From NCBI GenBank assembly GCA_052389755.1, contig JBQTHP010000027.1:1-40433 (forward strand): a DNA stretch of 40,433 bases, in the 5' to 3' direction. A model generated the notes under the pieces. That model searched no databases. It saw nothing but the letters and a program-made list of their open reading frames with translations, and had not been told where the DNA came from. This stretch comes from JBQTHP01 sp052389755 (GTDB taxonomy: Bacteria > Pseudomonadota > Gammaproteobacteria > Steroidobacterales > Steroidobacteraceae). Every line of letters begins with the position of its first letter. Positions within the stretch are counted from its first letter, which is position 1. Of the stretch, positions 17,890 to 25,583 are shown piece by piece. The position numbers and the translations under genes are program-made.

Positions 17890-18087
17890 ATGAATATTTT
17901 CCCGCTCGTGAGCACGCTACCTCAGGTCGCGAGCTCGATTGCATCCGACAACTACACGGTAACGATGCTCGGCCTGCTCATCGGCAGCGTTGCGGGCTCG
18001 GTGATCTGCGGTTACATGCAGCAGGCTCGCGCGAAGAAGGCGGACTTCGACCGCAAGCGCGATCCGTTCAGACGCCCGCGCCGCTGA
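17890..18087 (+). CDS. Small single-pass membrane protein
   Basis: 65 residues. One membrane helix of about 21 residues (TMLGLLIGSVAGSVICGYM) with glycines spaced like a glycine zipper, then a strongly basic cytoplasmic tail ending RRPRR. The ATG at 17890 follows a weak GGGGG site. A longer in-frame ORF from 17806 would add a stretch without membrane or family features. No function can be named. It is 29 bases before the HAD/ATPase gene and could be co-transcribed. Confidence 0.6.
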   Translation: MNIFPLVSTLPQVASSIASDNYTVTMLGLLIGSVAGSVICGYMQQARAKKADFDRKRDPFRRPRR

Positions 18088-18116
18088 GTGGAACGGAACT
18101 TGCCTGCACTTTCCGT

Positions 18117-19877
18117 ATGCGCTATCTCGCGCTGGCTACCGACTACGATGGCACTCTCGCCCACCACGGCAGGCTCTCGTCGGAGACGATCGAGGCGCTC
18201 GAGCGGCTGATTGCCTCGGGGCGCAAGGTGTTGCTGGTCACGGGGCGCGAGCTCCAGGATCTGCAACGCGTCTGCCCGCGGCTCGATCTCTTCGCCTGCG
18301 TCGTCGCGGAGAACGGTGCGCTCCTCTATTGGCCGGACACTCGCCTCGAGGAGCCGCTCGCGCCGCCGGCGGATGCCGCGTTCGTCGGGAAGCTGCGCGC
18401 ACGCGATGTGAGCCCGCTGTCGGTCGGTCGCGTGATCGTTGCGACGTGGGAGCCGCACGAAACGGTCGTGCTCGAGACCATCCGCGAGTGCGGCCTCGAG
18501 CTGCAGGTCATCTTCAACAAGGGCGCGGTGATGGTGCTGCCCGCCGGTGTCAACAAGGCGACCGGCCTCGCGCACGCGCTCGCGCAGCTAGGCCTGTCGC
18601 CTCGCAACGTCGTCGGCATCGGCGACGCGGAGAACGATCACGCGTTCCTTGCTTCCTGCGAATGCGGTGTCGCCGTCTCGAATGCGCTGCCGACGCTGAA
18701 GGAAGCCGCAGATATCGTCACGGCGGCAGATCACGGCGCAGGAGTCGTCGAGCTGGTCGACGCGCTCCTCGCGGACGATCTCGCGAACGCGGACGCTCGT
18801 CTCGCGCGCCATCACCTGCTCCTCGGAACGGACGCGGAAGGCGCCGAAGTGCGCATCCCGCCCTACGGCGCGAACGTGCTGCTGGTCGGGACGTCGGGCA
18901 GCGGCAAGTCGATGCTCGCGACCGCTCTGATCGAGCGGCTCGCGGAGAACGAGTACACGTACTGCGTGATCGATCCGGAAGGCGACTACGAGTCGTTGCC
19001 GGGCGCGGTCGCGCTCGGTTCCGCCGATCGCGCGGCGAGTCCCGGGGAGATTCTGCAGCTGCTCGGCAGGCCAGCCGAGAGCGCGATCGTCAATCTGCTC
19101 GCCCTGCCGCTCGCGGATCGCCCCGCGTATTTCGCGCAACTGCTGCCTCGGATCACCGAGCTGCGGTCGCGCATCGGTCGTCCGCATTGGATCGTCATCG
19201 ACGAGGCGCATCACATGCTGCCGGCCGAGTGGCAGCGCGGCGGTGCCGCGAAGCCGGAGCGCCTGCGCGGAGTCCTGCAGATCACGGTGCATCCGAGTCT
19301 CGTCGCCGCGCGCAATCTTGCGGACGTCGATACGGTAATCGCGGTCGGCGACGATCCGGGACGGATGTTCGCCGAGTTTGCCGAAGCGGTCGGCGAGGCG
19401 GCGCCTTCGACCGACCCTCAGCCGCTCGAGAAGGGCGAGGCGCTCGTGTGGTTTCGCGAGGGGTCGCCCCGGATCACCCGCATGCGGATCGCGCCGGGCA
19501 AACGCGAGCATCGCCGGCATACCCGCAAATACGCGGAAGGCGAGCTCGGGCCCGATAGCAGCTTCTATTTCCGCGGCCCGCAAGGAAAGCTCAACCTCCG
19601 GGCGCAGAATCTCATTCTCTTTCTGCAGCTCGCCGACGGCGTCGACGACGACACGTGGCTGCATCATCTGCGCGCCGGCGACTACTCGCGCTGGATCCGC
19701 GACAAGGTGAAAGACGAGGCGCTCGCCGAACGCGTCGGCGAGATCGAACGCGCGCACGACCGCGACCCGCTCGAGAGCCGCCGGCGGATGCGCGAGGCGA
19801 TCGAGCAGACCTATACGCTACCCGCGACCGCGCCTCATCGCGAAGCGACGCCGCGTGCGGGCCGCTCCTCGAGGTAG
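18117..19877 (+). CDS. HAD-IIB phosphatase fused to HerA/DUF87-type ATPase
   Basis: 586 residues with two catalytic parts. Residues 1 to about 225 form a HAD hydrolase of the Cof/IIB type: DYDGT (Asp9, Asp11), motif II VTGRE, motif III lysine in NKATG, and motif IV GIGDAENDHAF. Residues about 235-450 form a P-loop ATPase of the HerA/DUF87 kind: a short beta segment, Walker A GTSGSGKS (Lys264), Walker B WIVIDEAHH (Asp362, Glu363). The last about 110 residues form a third region of unknown type (YFRGPQGKLNL, WLHHLRAGDYSRWI). The HAD half suggests sugar-phosphate or similar dephosphorylation and the ATPase half DNA or protein translocation; the joint role is unknown. Its 3' end overlaps the S9 peptidase gene by 43 bases, tail to tail. 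Confidence 0.87.
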   Translation: MRYLALATDYDGTLAHHGRLSSETIEALERLIASGRKVLLVTGRELQDLQRVCPRLDLFACVVAENGALLYWPDTRLEEPLAPPADAAFVGKLRARDVSPLSVGRVIVATWEPHETVVLETIRECGLELQVIFNKGAVMVLPAGVNKATGLAHALAQLGLSPRNVVGIGDAENDHAFLASCECGVAVSNALPTLKEAADIVTAADHGAGVVELVDALLADDLANADARLARHHLLLGTDAEGAEVRIPPYGANVLLVGTSGSGKSMLATALIERLAENEYTYCVIDPEGDYESLPGAVALGSADRAASPGEILQLLGRPAESAIVNLLALPLADRPAYFAQLLPRITELRSRIGRPHWIVIDEAHHMLPAEWQRGGAAKPERLRGVLQITVHPSLVAARNLADVDTVIAVGDDPGRMFAEFAEAVGEAAPSTDPQPLEKGEALVWFREGSPRITRMRIAPGKREHRRHTRKYAEGELGPDSSFYFRGPQGKLNLRAQNLILFLQLADGVDDDTWLHHLRAGDYSRWIRDKVKDEALAERVGEIERAHDRDPLESRRRMREAIEQTYTLPATAPHREATPRAGRSSR

Positions 19878-21994
19878 CGTCCGAGCCAGCGACGCACCTC
19901 CTCATAGAAGAAGCGGCTGTTGCCGCCCTTCGCGATCCAGTGGTTCTCTTCCGGAAAGACGACCAGGCGGCTCGGCACCTTCTGGCGCTGTAGCGCGGTC
20001 CAGAGCTCGAACGTATTGTTGATCGGCACGCGGTAGTCGCGCTCTCCGATCGTCAGGAGCATCGGCGTTCTCAGCTGTGCGGCATGATAGAGCGGGCTCT
20101 GCTCGCGCCAGCCCGCGCCGCCCTCCCAAACGGGGCCTCCCATGGTCCGCTCGCGCGAGTACACGAGATCGCTCGTGGACCACTGCGTCTTCAGGTCGAA
20201 GAGCCCCGCGTGGCTCACGAGCGCGCGATACCGATCGGTGGTCACCGCGAGCCAGTTCGTGAGATGCCCGCCGTAGCTCGCGCCGCCCGCCGCCTGCCGG
20301 CTCGCGTCGATGAACGGGAATTCCCGGATGGCTGCATCGGCCGCCTCGTTGAGCTCGCGGCCGGGCCCTTTGAGCGGATCGCCCTGAATCGCCTGCGAGA
20401 ATGCCTCACCGAAACCGGTCGAGCCGGTGTAGTTCGTCAGGAGCACGACGTAGCCGGGCGCCGCGAGCAGATGGTAGTTCCAGCGCACGAAGAACTGGTC
20501 GCGCCACATCGTGTGCGGGCCGCCGTGGATCAGTACGAACAGCGGATATTTGCGCGACGGGTCGAAGGCCGGCGGAAGCGCGACCAGGCTATGGATGCGC
20601 TTGCCGGTGCTGCTCGTGAACCAGAGCTCGCGCAAGGGCTGCCAGTCGATCCGTGCGACGCGCTCGGCGTTCAGCTTCGTGAGCGCGGTCCAGCGTCCGG
20701 TCGTGAGGTCGATCCGGCCGACCTCGGCCGGATTCGTGGCGCTCTCCCAGCGAGACACGATGACCGTGCGCCCGTTCGTGCCGCCGACCGCGAGATTCGT
20801 GTAGCAGCCTGAATGCAAGGCACCGACCTCGCGCACGGGCCCGCCGCTCGCAGCCACCTCGAAGAGCTTTTCGGAGCCCTCATCCTCCGCCAGGAAGAAC
20901 ACCCTGTCCCCGGCAGGCGCAATCTCGAAGCGACCGACCGAACGGTTGAAGTCGGACGTCACGACGCGCGCGCCACGGGCGCCGGGCCAGTCCCAGCGTG
21001 CGAGACGCTTCGCGTTGTAGACCTTCTCGCCGGCCGGTTCGAGCGTCGCATACAGCGCCCGCCCGTCGCGTGAGAATGCCGGCGCCTCGTAGCTCGCCGC
21101 GTCGGCCGTCAGACGTTCAGGCTCACCGCCGCCGGCAGGGACGAGCCACAGCGGCTGCAGAACTTCGGCGTACGCCCATTCGTTGCGGTTCGCGGTCGCG
21201 GCGAACACGATCCCGCGGCCGTCGGGCGTCCACACCGCATCGATGATGTCGCCCTCGTTGTCGAGGCGACCGCCGAACCCCGTGCTTGCGGCGAGCGCAG
21301 TCCCGGCGAGCAGGTTGCGCGGCTCGCCCCGCGGCGTCGGGTCCGAATCCGACTCGAGCATCTGCACGAACAGCGACGGCCGACGTTCGTCGAGCCAGCG
21401 GTCCCAATGCCTGATCGGGGCCGAGTCGTAGACGCGCGCGTTGTGGTCGAGCTCCGCGTGCTCCTTCGCGATCTTCTTGTTGTCCGCGTCGGAGCGAGCG
21501 CCAGGATAGACGTCGCTCGTGAACAGGATCGCGCGCCCGTCCGGCCGCCATTTCGGCGCCCGAGCGCCGGTCGAGAGCAGCGTGACGCGCTGCGCTTCGC
21601 CGCCGGAACCGACATCCATGATGTAGACCTGCTCGAGCTCGTCGTCCTCCCGTTTCGTCGAAAACGCAAGATGCCGGCCGTTGGGACTCCACACCGGACC
21701 GCTCTCCCCGCGTCGGGTGTGCGTCAGCCGGCGCGGCGCCGCGCTGCCGTCCGTGGGCGCAACCCACAGATCGCTCCACTGGTCGGGCTCTTCGTACGCG
21801 GGATCGGTCACGGAGAACGCGACCCAGTTCCCGTCGGGGCTCAGCGCGGGCTGGCCCACGCGCTTCATGAGCCAGACGTCCTCGTGGGTCATCCCCCGGC
21901 GTTTCTCCGCCGCCGCGGCCCAGGTATCGGTGAACACCGCCGCGGCGGCGAGCGTGAGGCACAAGACGGCAAGCGGACGCGCACATTTCGACAT
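19835..21994 (-). CDS. Exported S9-family serine peptidase (prolyl oligopeptidase/DPP-like)
   Basis: 719-residue peptidase. A signal peptide (about 1-27, CARPLAVLCLTLAAAAVFTDTWA region) is followed by a WD40/PD40-like beta-propeller (for example LSPDGNWVAFSV, WSPNGRHLAFST) and a C-terminal alpha/beta-hydrolase domain. The catalytic triad is readable: Ser573 in GGASYGGH, Asp653 in GERDYRVP, His685 in EENHWI. The chosen ATG (21994) begins the signal peptide; the longer ORF runs into a hairpin repeat and is rejected. It probably cleaves peptides in the periplasm. It is monocistronic and convergent with the HAD/ATPase gene. Confidence 0.94.
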   Translation of the reverse strand: MSKCARPLAVLCLTLAAAAVFTDTWAAAAEKRRGMTHEDVWLMKRVGQPALSPDGNWVAFSVTDPAYEEPDQWSDLWVAPTDGSAAPRRLTHTRRGESGPVWSPNGRHLAFSTKREDDELEQVYIMDVGSGGEAQRVTLLSTGARAPKWRPDGRAILFTSDVYPGARSDADNKKIAKEHAELDHNARVYDSAPIRHWDRWLDERRPSLFVQMLESDSDPTPRGEPRNLLAGTALAASTGFGGRLDNEGDIIDAVWTPDGRGIVFAATANRNEWAYAEVLQPLWLVPAGGGEPERLTADAASYEAPAFSRDGRALYATLEPAGEKVYNAKRLARWDWPGARGARVVTSDFNRSVGRFEIAPAGDRVFFLAEDEGSEKLFEVAASGGPVREVGALHSGCYTNLAVGGTNGRTVIVSRWESATNPAEVGRIDLTTGRWTALTKLNAERVARIDWQPLRELWFTSSTGKRIHSLVALPPAFDPSRKYPLFVLIHGGPHTMWRDQFFVRWNYHLLAAPGYVVLLTNYTGSTGFGEAFSQAIQGDPLKGPGRELNEAADAAIREFPFIDASRQAAGGASYGGHLTNWLAVTTDRYRALVSHAGLFDLKTQWSTSDLVYSRERTMGGPVWEGGAGWREQSPLYHAAQLRTPMLLTIGERDYRVPINNTFELWTALQRQKVPSRLVVFPEENHWIAKGGNSRFFYEEVRRWLGRYLEERPARGVASR

Positions 21995-22120
21995 GGCCGA
22001 CCCCCGGGAAAATCGGACGGGGCAAATCCTACGGCATCTCGAAGGTCCGCGGCTCGACGAAGGCCGCTGCGCATTGCTCAGTCGAGCCGGATGCACGACG
22101 AGCAGGACTTCGGGGAAGAG

Positions 22121-22201
22121 GAGCCGCCGTGCAGGCAAGCCCGAATTGATTCGCTCCACGATATTCGCTCGGTCAATTCGGGCTTGCCCGCATGGCGGCT
22201 C
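22121..22201. repeat. Long inverted repeat (29-base arms, 23-base loop)
   Basis: Arms 22121-22149 and 22173-22201 are complementary at 27 of 29 positions. Arm parts are GAGCCGCC and GGCAAGCCCGAATTGA. The AT-richer 23-base loop differs in composition from the surroundings. This could be a MITE or REP-type element, or a 5' leader hairpin of the peptidase gene that starts 127 bases away. It has no T-run, so it is not a typical terminator. Confidence 0.75.
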
Positions 22202-22297
22202 CAAGTCGCGGCAAGTTCGGCACCGTGCGGAGGCAAGTGGACGCGGAGTGCCGCCCCGTTTTCGCCTGGGTCCGCGTCTTCACGCGGCAGCGGCAGC

Positions 22298-22323
22298 AAA
22301 AAAAGCCCCGCACGCGCGGGGCT
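22298..22323 (-). terminator. Rho-independent terminator, minus strand
   Basis: Read on minus: an 8-base perfect GC-rich stem (AGCCCCGC with GCGGGGCT), four-base loop, then seven T. It ends transcripts running leftward from the pdsRS side or from a local promoter. Confidence 0.85.
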
Positions 22324-22441
22324 TGAGGTACGGATCTCGCGAGCAGTAATCGTTAGCGGCTGGGACGTTGGTGCTTCACAGCTCCGGCCGAAACGGCTAG
22401 GCCTGCATGTCAGTCCACGCTTGGCTCGTCCCCGGCAGCCT
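22298..22441 (-). ncRNA. Candidate structured small RNA
   Basis: Inference from four signs: a strong terminator; a TTGACG (-35 like, 22473-22478) with ACTAAT 19 bases on (-10 like); no sensible ORF; and pairing within the predicted transcript, where GGCUG..GGGACG near the 5' end faces CGUCCCAGCC downstream, with a smaller hairpin around CCGUUUCGG between. A second TTGACG with TAGCAT lies about 50 bases further upstream. It could also be a 3'-UTR product of pdsRS. I do not recognise 6S, tmRNA, RNase P or SRP RNA in it. Confidence 0.4.
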
Positions 22442-22594
22442 TACCAAATTAGTGGCCACCCTCCCGTGCTCACGTCAAGTCGGTGTTCTCGTTGTTCGAT
22501 GCTAGCCAGCTGTCAGCCCGACGCGTCAAGCCATTCCGGGTGCGAAACCCGGTGCCGGAAGCGGAGAGGCAGGCGGCTTCGAATCTCCTTTCTT

Positions 22595-22616
22595 CACAAT
22601 CGTTTGTACGATTGTG
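22595..22616. promoter_or_regulatory. Perfect 8-base dyad, operator-like
   Basis: CACAATCG-TTTGTA-CGATTGTG. AT-rich compared with its surroundings and of the size of a TetR/GntR/Xre operator. It lies 67 bases past the pdsS stop. On minus an AAAGGAG follows, but no start codon is suitably placed. Confidence 0.4.
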
Positions 22617-22682
22617 CATAGCAATGGTCGAAGTCCAGCATACTCCTCGAAACTGAAAAGTCCATGTCGTCGAGACGCGACA

Positions 22683-24638
22683 TCAGGTCGGCACGCGCAC
22701 GGTGAATCGCACGCCGGTTCCGTCGGCCAGATTCGCCGCGTGCGCCTCGCCATGGTGAAACTGGGCGATCAGCCGGACGACATACAGGCCGAGCCCGAAG
22801 TGAGGACGGCTGTCTGCCCCTGGGCGCGATTGCCACAGCGATTCGAACAGGCGCCCCTGCGCGGTAGGCGGCAGCGCGGGCCCGACGTTGTCCACTTCGA
22901 TGACTGCGCTGCCTTCGTCGCGTTCCACACGGACGCCGATCGTCGAGTCCTGCGGGCTGAAATCCATCGCGTTGTCGATGAGCTTGTCGAGCATCTGCAC
23001 GATGAGATCGGGCGCGCCTTCGAGCGTAACGGGCGCATCGGGCGCCTCGAAGGAAAAGCTTCGCGGGGGGAAGGCTACGCGATAGGCCTCGACCGCGGAG
23101 CGCGTGACCGCGCAGAGATCGAAGCGCGTCCGTTCGGCGTTCTCGATCGCCTCTTCCACGCGCGTTGCCGCGCCCATGGCGGTAAGAATCGCGTTCAGAC
23201 GCTCGCTGCCTTCGCGCGCGCGGTTCGCGTACGTGCGGGCGGTGGGCGAGAGCGATTCGGTATCGAGGTTGTCGAGCGAGGACCGCACGATCGTGAGGGG
23301 CGTGCGTATCTCGTGCGCGAGCTTTCCCGCGAGCGTACGGAGATAGCCGGTGTACTCGCCGAGCCGGCCGAGCAGTTGCGAGAAGCTGCGCGCCACGTCG
23401 CCGAGCTCATCGCGCGCTCGCACTTCGGGGAACCGCGTGTCGAGCCCTTCGCGCGTCAGGGCCGTTTCGCTCGCGCGCCGCAGCCGCCCGAGCCGCCACG
23501 CGAGCCGCGTCGCGAACACGGCGATCGCGAGCACCGCGAACGCGCTCACGATCAGCGTGAGGTTCAGGAGCCGAGTGAGCGCACGGTCGCGCAGGATGAG
23601 CCAGCGGTCGGCGGACTGCGAGACGCGCAGCGTCGCAATCGTGCCGCCGGCGCTCTCGATCGGCGCCTCGGCCTCGACGACGCGTCGCTGCGCGGAGCGG
23701 TCGAGCACGCGACGATAGAGCCCCGCGAGGATGCCGCGCTCCGCGCCGAAGTCGGTCGGCAACGCGGGCGCGCCCGTTCGCGCGAGCAGCGCACCGGTGG
23801 GCGAGGCCGCAGAGATGGTGACGCCCGGCTGCACGAACTGCTCGAGATACGTGCGCAGCCCGGTGGAGGGAGCGATGAGCCCGCCGAGCGTCGCGAGGTC
23901 CTCGCTGCGCAAGGTTCCGAAGCTCCGCGGCTCAGCGCCGCGCACGTCGCGATCGTCCACGAGCACGCCGAATCGCGTCCCGAGCATGGAGAGAGGTATT
24001 CGAAGCTCGATCCGGTAGCCGCTGCGCGTGGTCTGCCACGCTGCGGCGATCCGCGGCTCCTCTACGGCGACTTCCCGCCCGAGGTCGCGTGTCTCGATGC
24101 GCCTTGCGCGCACCGCGCCTGCACCGCTTGCCGCGAGGAAGACCTGACGCTCGACGCCGTCGGGATCGTCGAAGCCGATCCACACCCGATCGCCGAACCC
24201 TTCCGCCTCGAGCGCACCGGTCGATGGATCGTCGAAGAGCAGGCGATCGTCCTGCACGTCGAGCAGCACGAAAAACATGCGCTCGCGAACACCGCTGCGG
24301 ATCGAAAGCCGATCGCCTGAGGTGTCGGCCACTTTGAGCGGAGCGAGGCTCGCCGGCCACTCGTCCGCGAAGCCGTCGAGATAGGGATCGGCCTCCAGCG
24401 GCCAGGGTGTGAGGTCGAACCGACCCGGCGCGCGATCGGGCCGCGCGTCGGCGGCGTCGCGATAGAGCAGCTCGTCGCGACCCCGCAGCGATGAGGCAAT
24501 CGTCGCGGCGACGGACTGCAGCGCCTCGCGCTCGCCCTCGCGCAGCACGGACTCCATCTCGCGCACGTACTGACAGCCCGCCCATGGAAGCACCAGCGTC
24601 GCGAGCCCGAGCAGCAGCAGCTTGAGCCGGAGGCTCAT
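22683..24638 (-). CDS. pdsS: Dedicated sortase system sensor histidine kinase PdsS
   Basis: 651-residue membrane histidine kinase, the sensor of the Proteobacterial Dedicated Sortase system. The first helix (about 4-19, LKLLLLGLATLVLPWAG) and a second at about 355-378 enclose a large periplasmic sensor region. Then come a HAMP-like linker, HisKA with the phosphoacceptor in LAHEIRTP (His442), and an HATPase with the N box DKLIDNAMDF and a GLGLYVV G-box. The ATG overlaps the pdsR stop as ATGA; the ORF stays open upstream through pdsR in another frame, but this start is supported by the overlap and the membrane anchor. Its place beside a class GN sortase and a VIT/vWA target gives the assignment. 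Confidence 0.9.
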   Translation of the reverse strand: MSLRLKLLLLGLATLVLPWAGCQYVREMESVLREGEREALQSVAATIASSLRGRDELLYRDAADARPDRAPGRFDLTPWPLEADPYLDGFADEWPASLAPLKVADTSGDRLSIRSGVRERMFFVLLDVQDDRLLFDDPSTGALEAEGFGDRVWIGFDDPDGVERQVFLAASGAGAVRARRIETRDLGREVAVEEPRIAAAWQTTRSGYRIELRIPLSMLGTRFGVLVDDRDVRGAEPRSFGTLRSEDLATLGGLIAPSTGLRTYLEQFVQPGVTISAASPTGALLARTGAPALPTDFGAERGILAGLYRRVLDRSAQRRVVEAEAPIESAGGTIATLRVSQSADRWLILRDRALTRLLNLTLIVSAFAVLAIAVFATRLAWRLGRLRRASETALTREGLDTRFPEVRARDELGDVARSFSQLLGRLGEYTGYLRTLAGKLAHEIRTPLTIVRSSLDNLDTESLSPTARTYANRAREGSERLNAILTAMGAATRVEEAIENAERTRFDLCAVTRSAVEAYRVAFPPRSFSFEAPDAPVTLEGAPDLIVQMLDKLIDNAMDFSPQDSTIGVRVERDEGSAVIEVDNVGPALPPTAQGRLFESLWQSRPGADSRPHFGLGLYVVRLIAQFHHGEAHAANLADGTGVRFTVRVPT

Positions 24639-25324
24639 TCGACCCAGCGATACCCCATTCCGTACACGGTCTGAATTCCGTCGAACTTCGGATCGAGGCT
24701 CTGGAACTTGCGGCGGATGCGCTTCACGTGCGAGGTGATCGTGTTGTCGTCGAGCACGACGCTTGCCGCGTCCATGAGCTGCTGCCGGTTCTTTACGTGT
24801 CCCGGATGACGCGCGAGCGCGTGCACGATCCAGAACTCGGTCAGCGACAGCAGCACGACCTCGCCGTTCCACTGAACCTGCATGCGCTCGGCATCGAGCG
24901 TGAGCGCGCCGCGGCGCACGATCTGCCGATCCTCGCCCGGACGCCGCAGCGCATCGACGCGGCGGAAGAGTGCATTCACGCGCGCGATCAGGTGCGGAAT
25001 GCTCAGGTCCTTCGTGAGGAAATCGTCGGCGCCGAGCCGCAAGCCCGAGACCGCATCGAGCTCGCTGTCGCGCGCCGTCAGAAAAATGATCGGCACTTCG
25101 GGCGACATCGCGCGCAACTGGCGGCAGAGCTCGAAGCCTCCTTCCGGCTCGTCCGCGAGCGAGATGTCGATGACGGCGAGATCGGGCAGCCGCGCGGCGA
25201 ACGCAGCGAGCGCCTCGCGCCGCGTGCCGCACACGCGCACGGCGTAGCCTTCGCGGGTGAACGCCGCCGCGTAGTTGTCGCGGATCGCGGGCTCGTCTTC
25301 GACGATGGTGATGAGCTTCTTCAC
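24635..25324 (-). CDS. pdsR: Dedicated sortase system response regulator PdsR
   Basis: 229-residue OmpR/PhoB-type regulator. The receiver has E9-D10 and phosphoacceptor Asp53 (LAVIDISLAD) and Lys in FLTKDLS; the C-terminal winged helix includes SLTEFWIVHALARHPG and the last DNA-binding segment ITSHVKRIRRKFQ. It is the first gene of pdsR-pdsS and is divergent from the sortase target gene. It presumably controls the target-sortase operon across the 259-base divergent space. Confidence 0.92.
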   Translation of the reverse strand: MKKLITIVEDEPAIRDNYAAAFTREGYAVRVCGTRREALAAFAARLPDLAVIDISLADEPEGGFELCRQLRAMSPEVPIIFLTARDSELDAVSGLRLGADDFLTKDLSIPHLIARVNALFRRVDALRRPGEDRQIVRRGALTLDAERMQVQWNGEVVLLSLTEFWIVHALARHPGHVKNRQQLMDAASVVLDDNTITSHVKRIRRKFQSLDPKFDGIQTVYGMGYRWVE

Positions 25325-25371
25325 TGCGACAGTCTACAGCCCACCGTTCGCGTCGGACCGGACGGGCGTCC

Positions 25372-25463
25372 GGCTTCCGCCTTCCGTCCACCGGCCGGAA
25401 GAAGAGCACCAACGAGAGCGCTCGCGTTGACCCTCTGACCGGAAGGCGGAGGGCGGAAGCCGG
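25372..25463. repeat. CTTCCGCC-type palindromic repeat in the divergent pds space
   Basis: Arms GGCTTCCGCCTTCCGTCCAC and the opposing ACCGGAAGGCGGAGGGCGG can pair with few mismatches; the loop holds AAGAGCACC...GAGCGCTCGCG. It sits between pdsR and the sortase target, where the promoters of both must lie. Confidence 0.65.
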
Positions 25464-25583
25464 TAGCCGAATCGTGGCGCCACAATGCGCCACGATTCCG
25501 CACCGCGTCGCCAGAATGCCGCCTCGAGTCTGCGTTCGTGCGCGCGCGAAATGCTCCCAGGTACATCGCAGGGAGCTCGAGTC

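Larger units (their letters stand above)
21995..22682. other. 688-base region without a clear protein gene
   Basis: Between the S9 peptidase start and the pdsS stop. In order it holds a long hairpin (22121-22201), a minus-strand terminator (22298-22323), a candidate small RNA upstream of it, a CCGGGT/ACCCGG hairpin (22536-22552) and an operator-like palindrome (22595-22616). ORFs here have no recognisable family or start site. Confidence 0.7.

Noticed and set aside
22298..22520. 6S RNA, tmRNA, RNase P RNA or a known riboswitch at the candidate RNA
   Set aside because: None of their conserved cores was found: no tRNA-like CCA end, no RNase P P4 sequence and no 6S apical motif.
22536..22552. 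CCGGGT-GCGAA-ACCCGG hairpin as a terminator
   Set aside because: No T-run on either side; kept only as a minor structure in the region note.
22614..24320. 568-codon open frame on plus, opposite pdsS
   Set aside because: No domain or start signal; low-complexity Arg/Glu/Ala sequence, while the minus strand holds a full histidine kinase.
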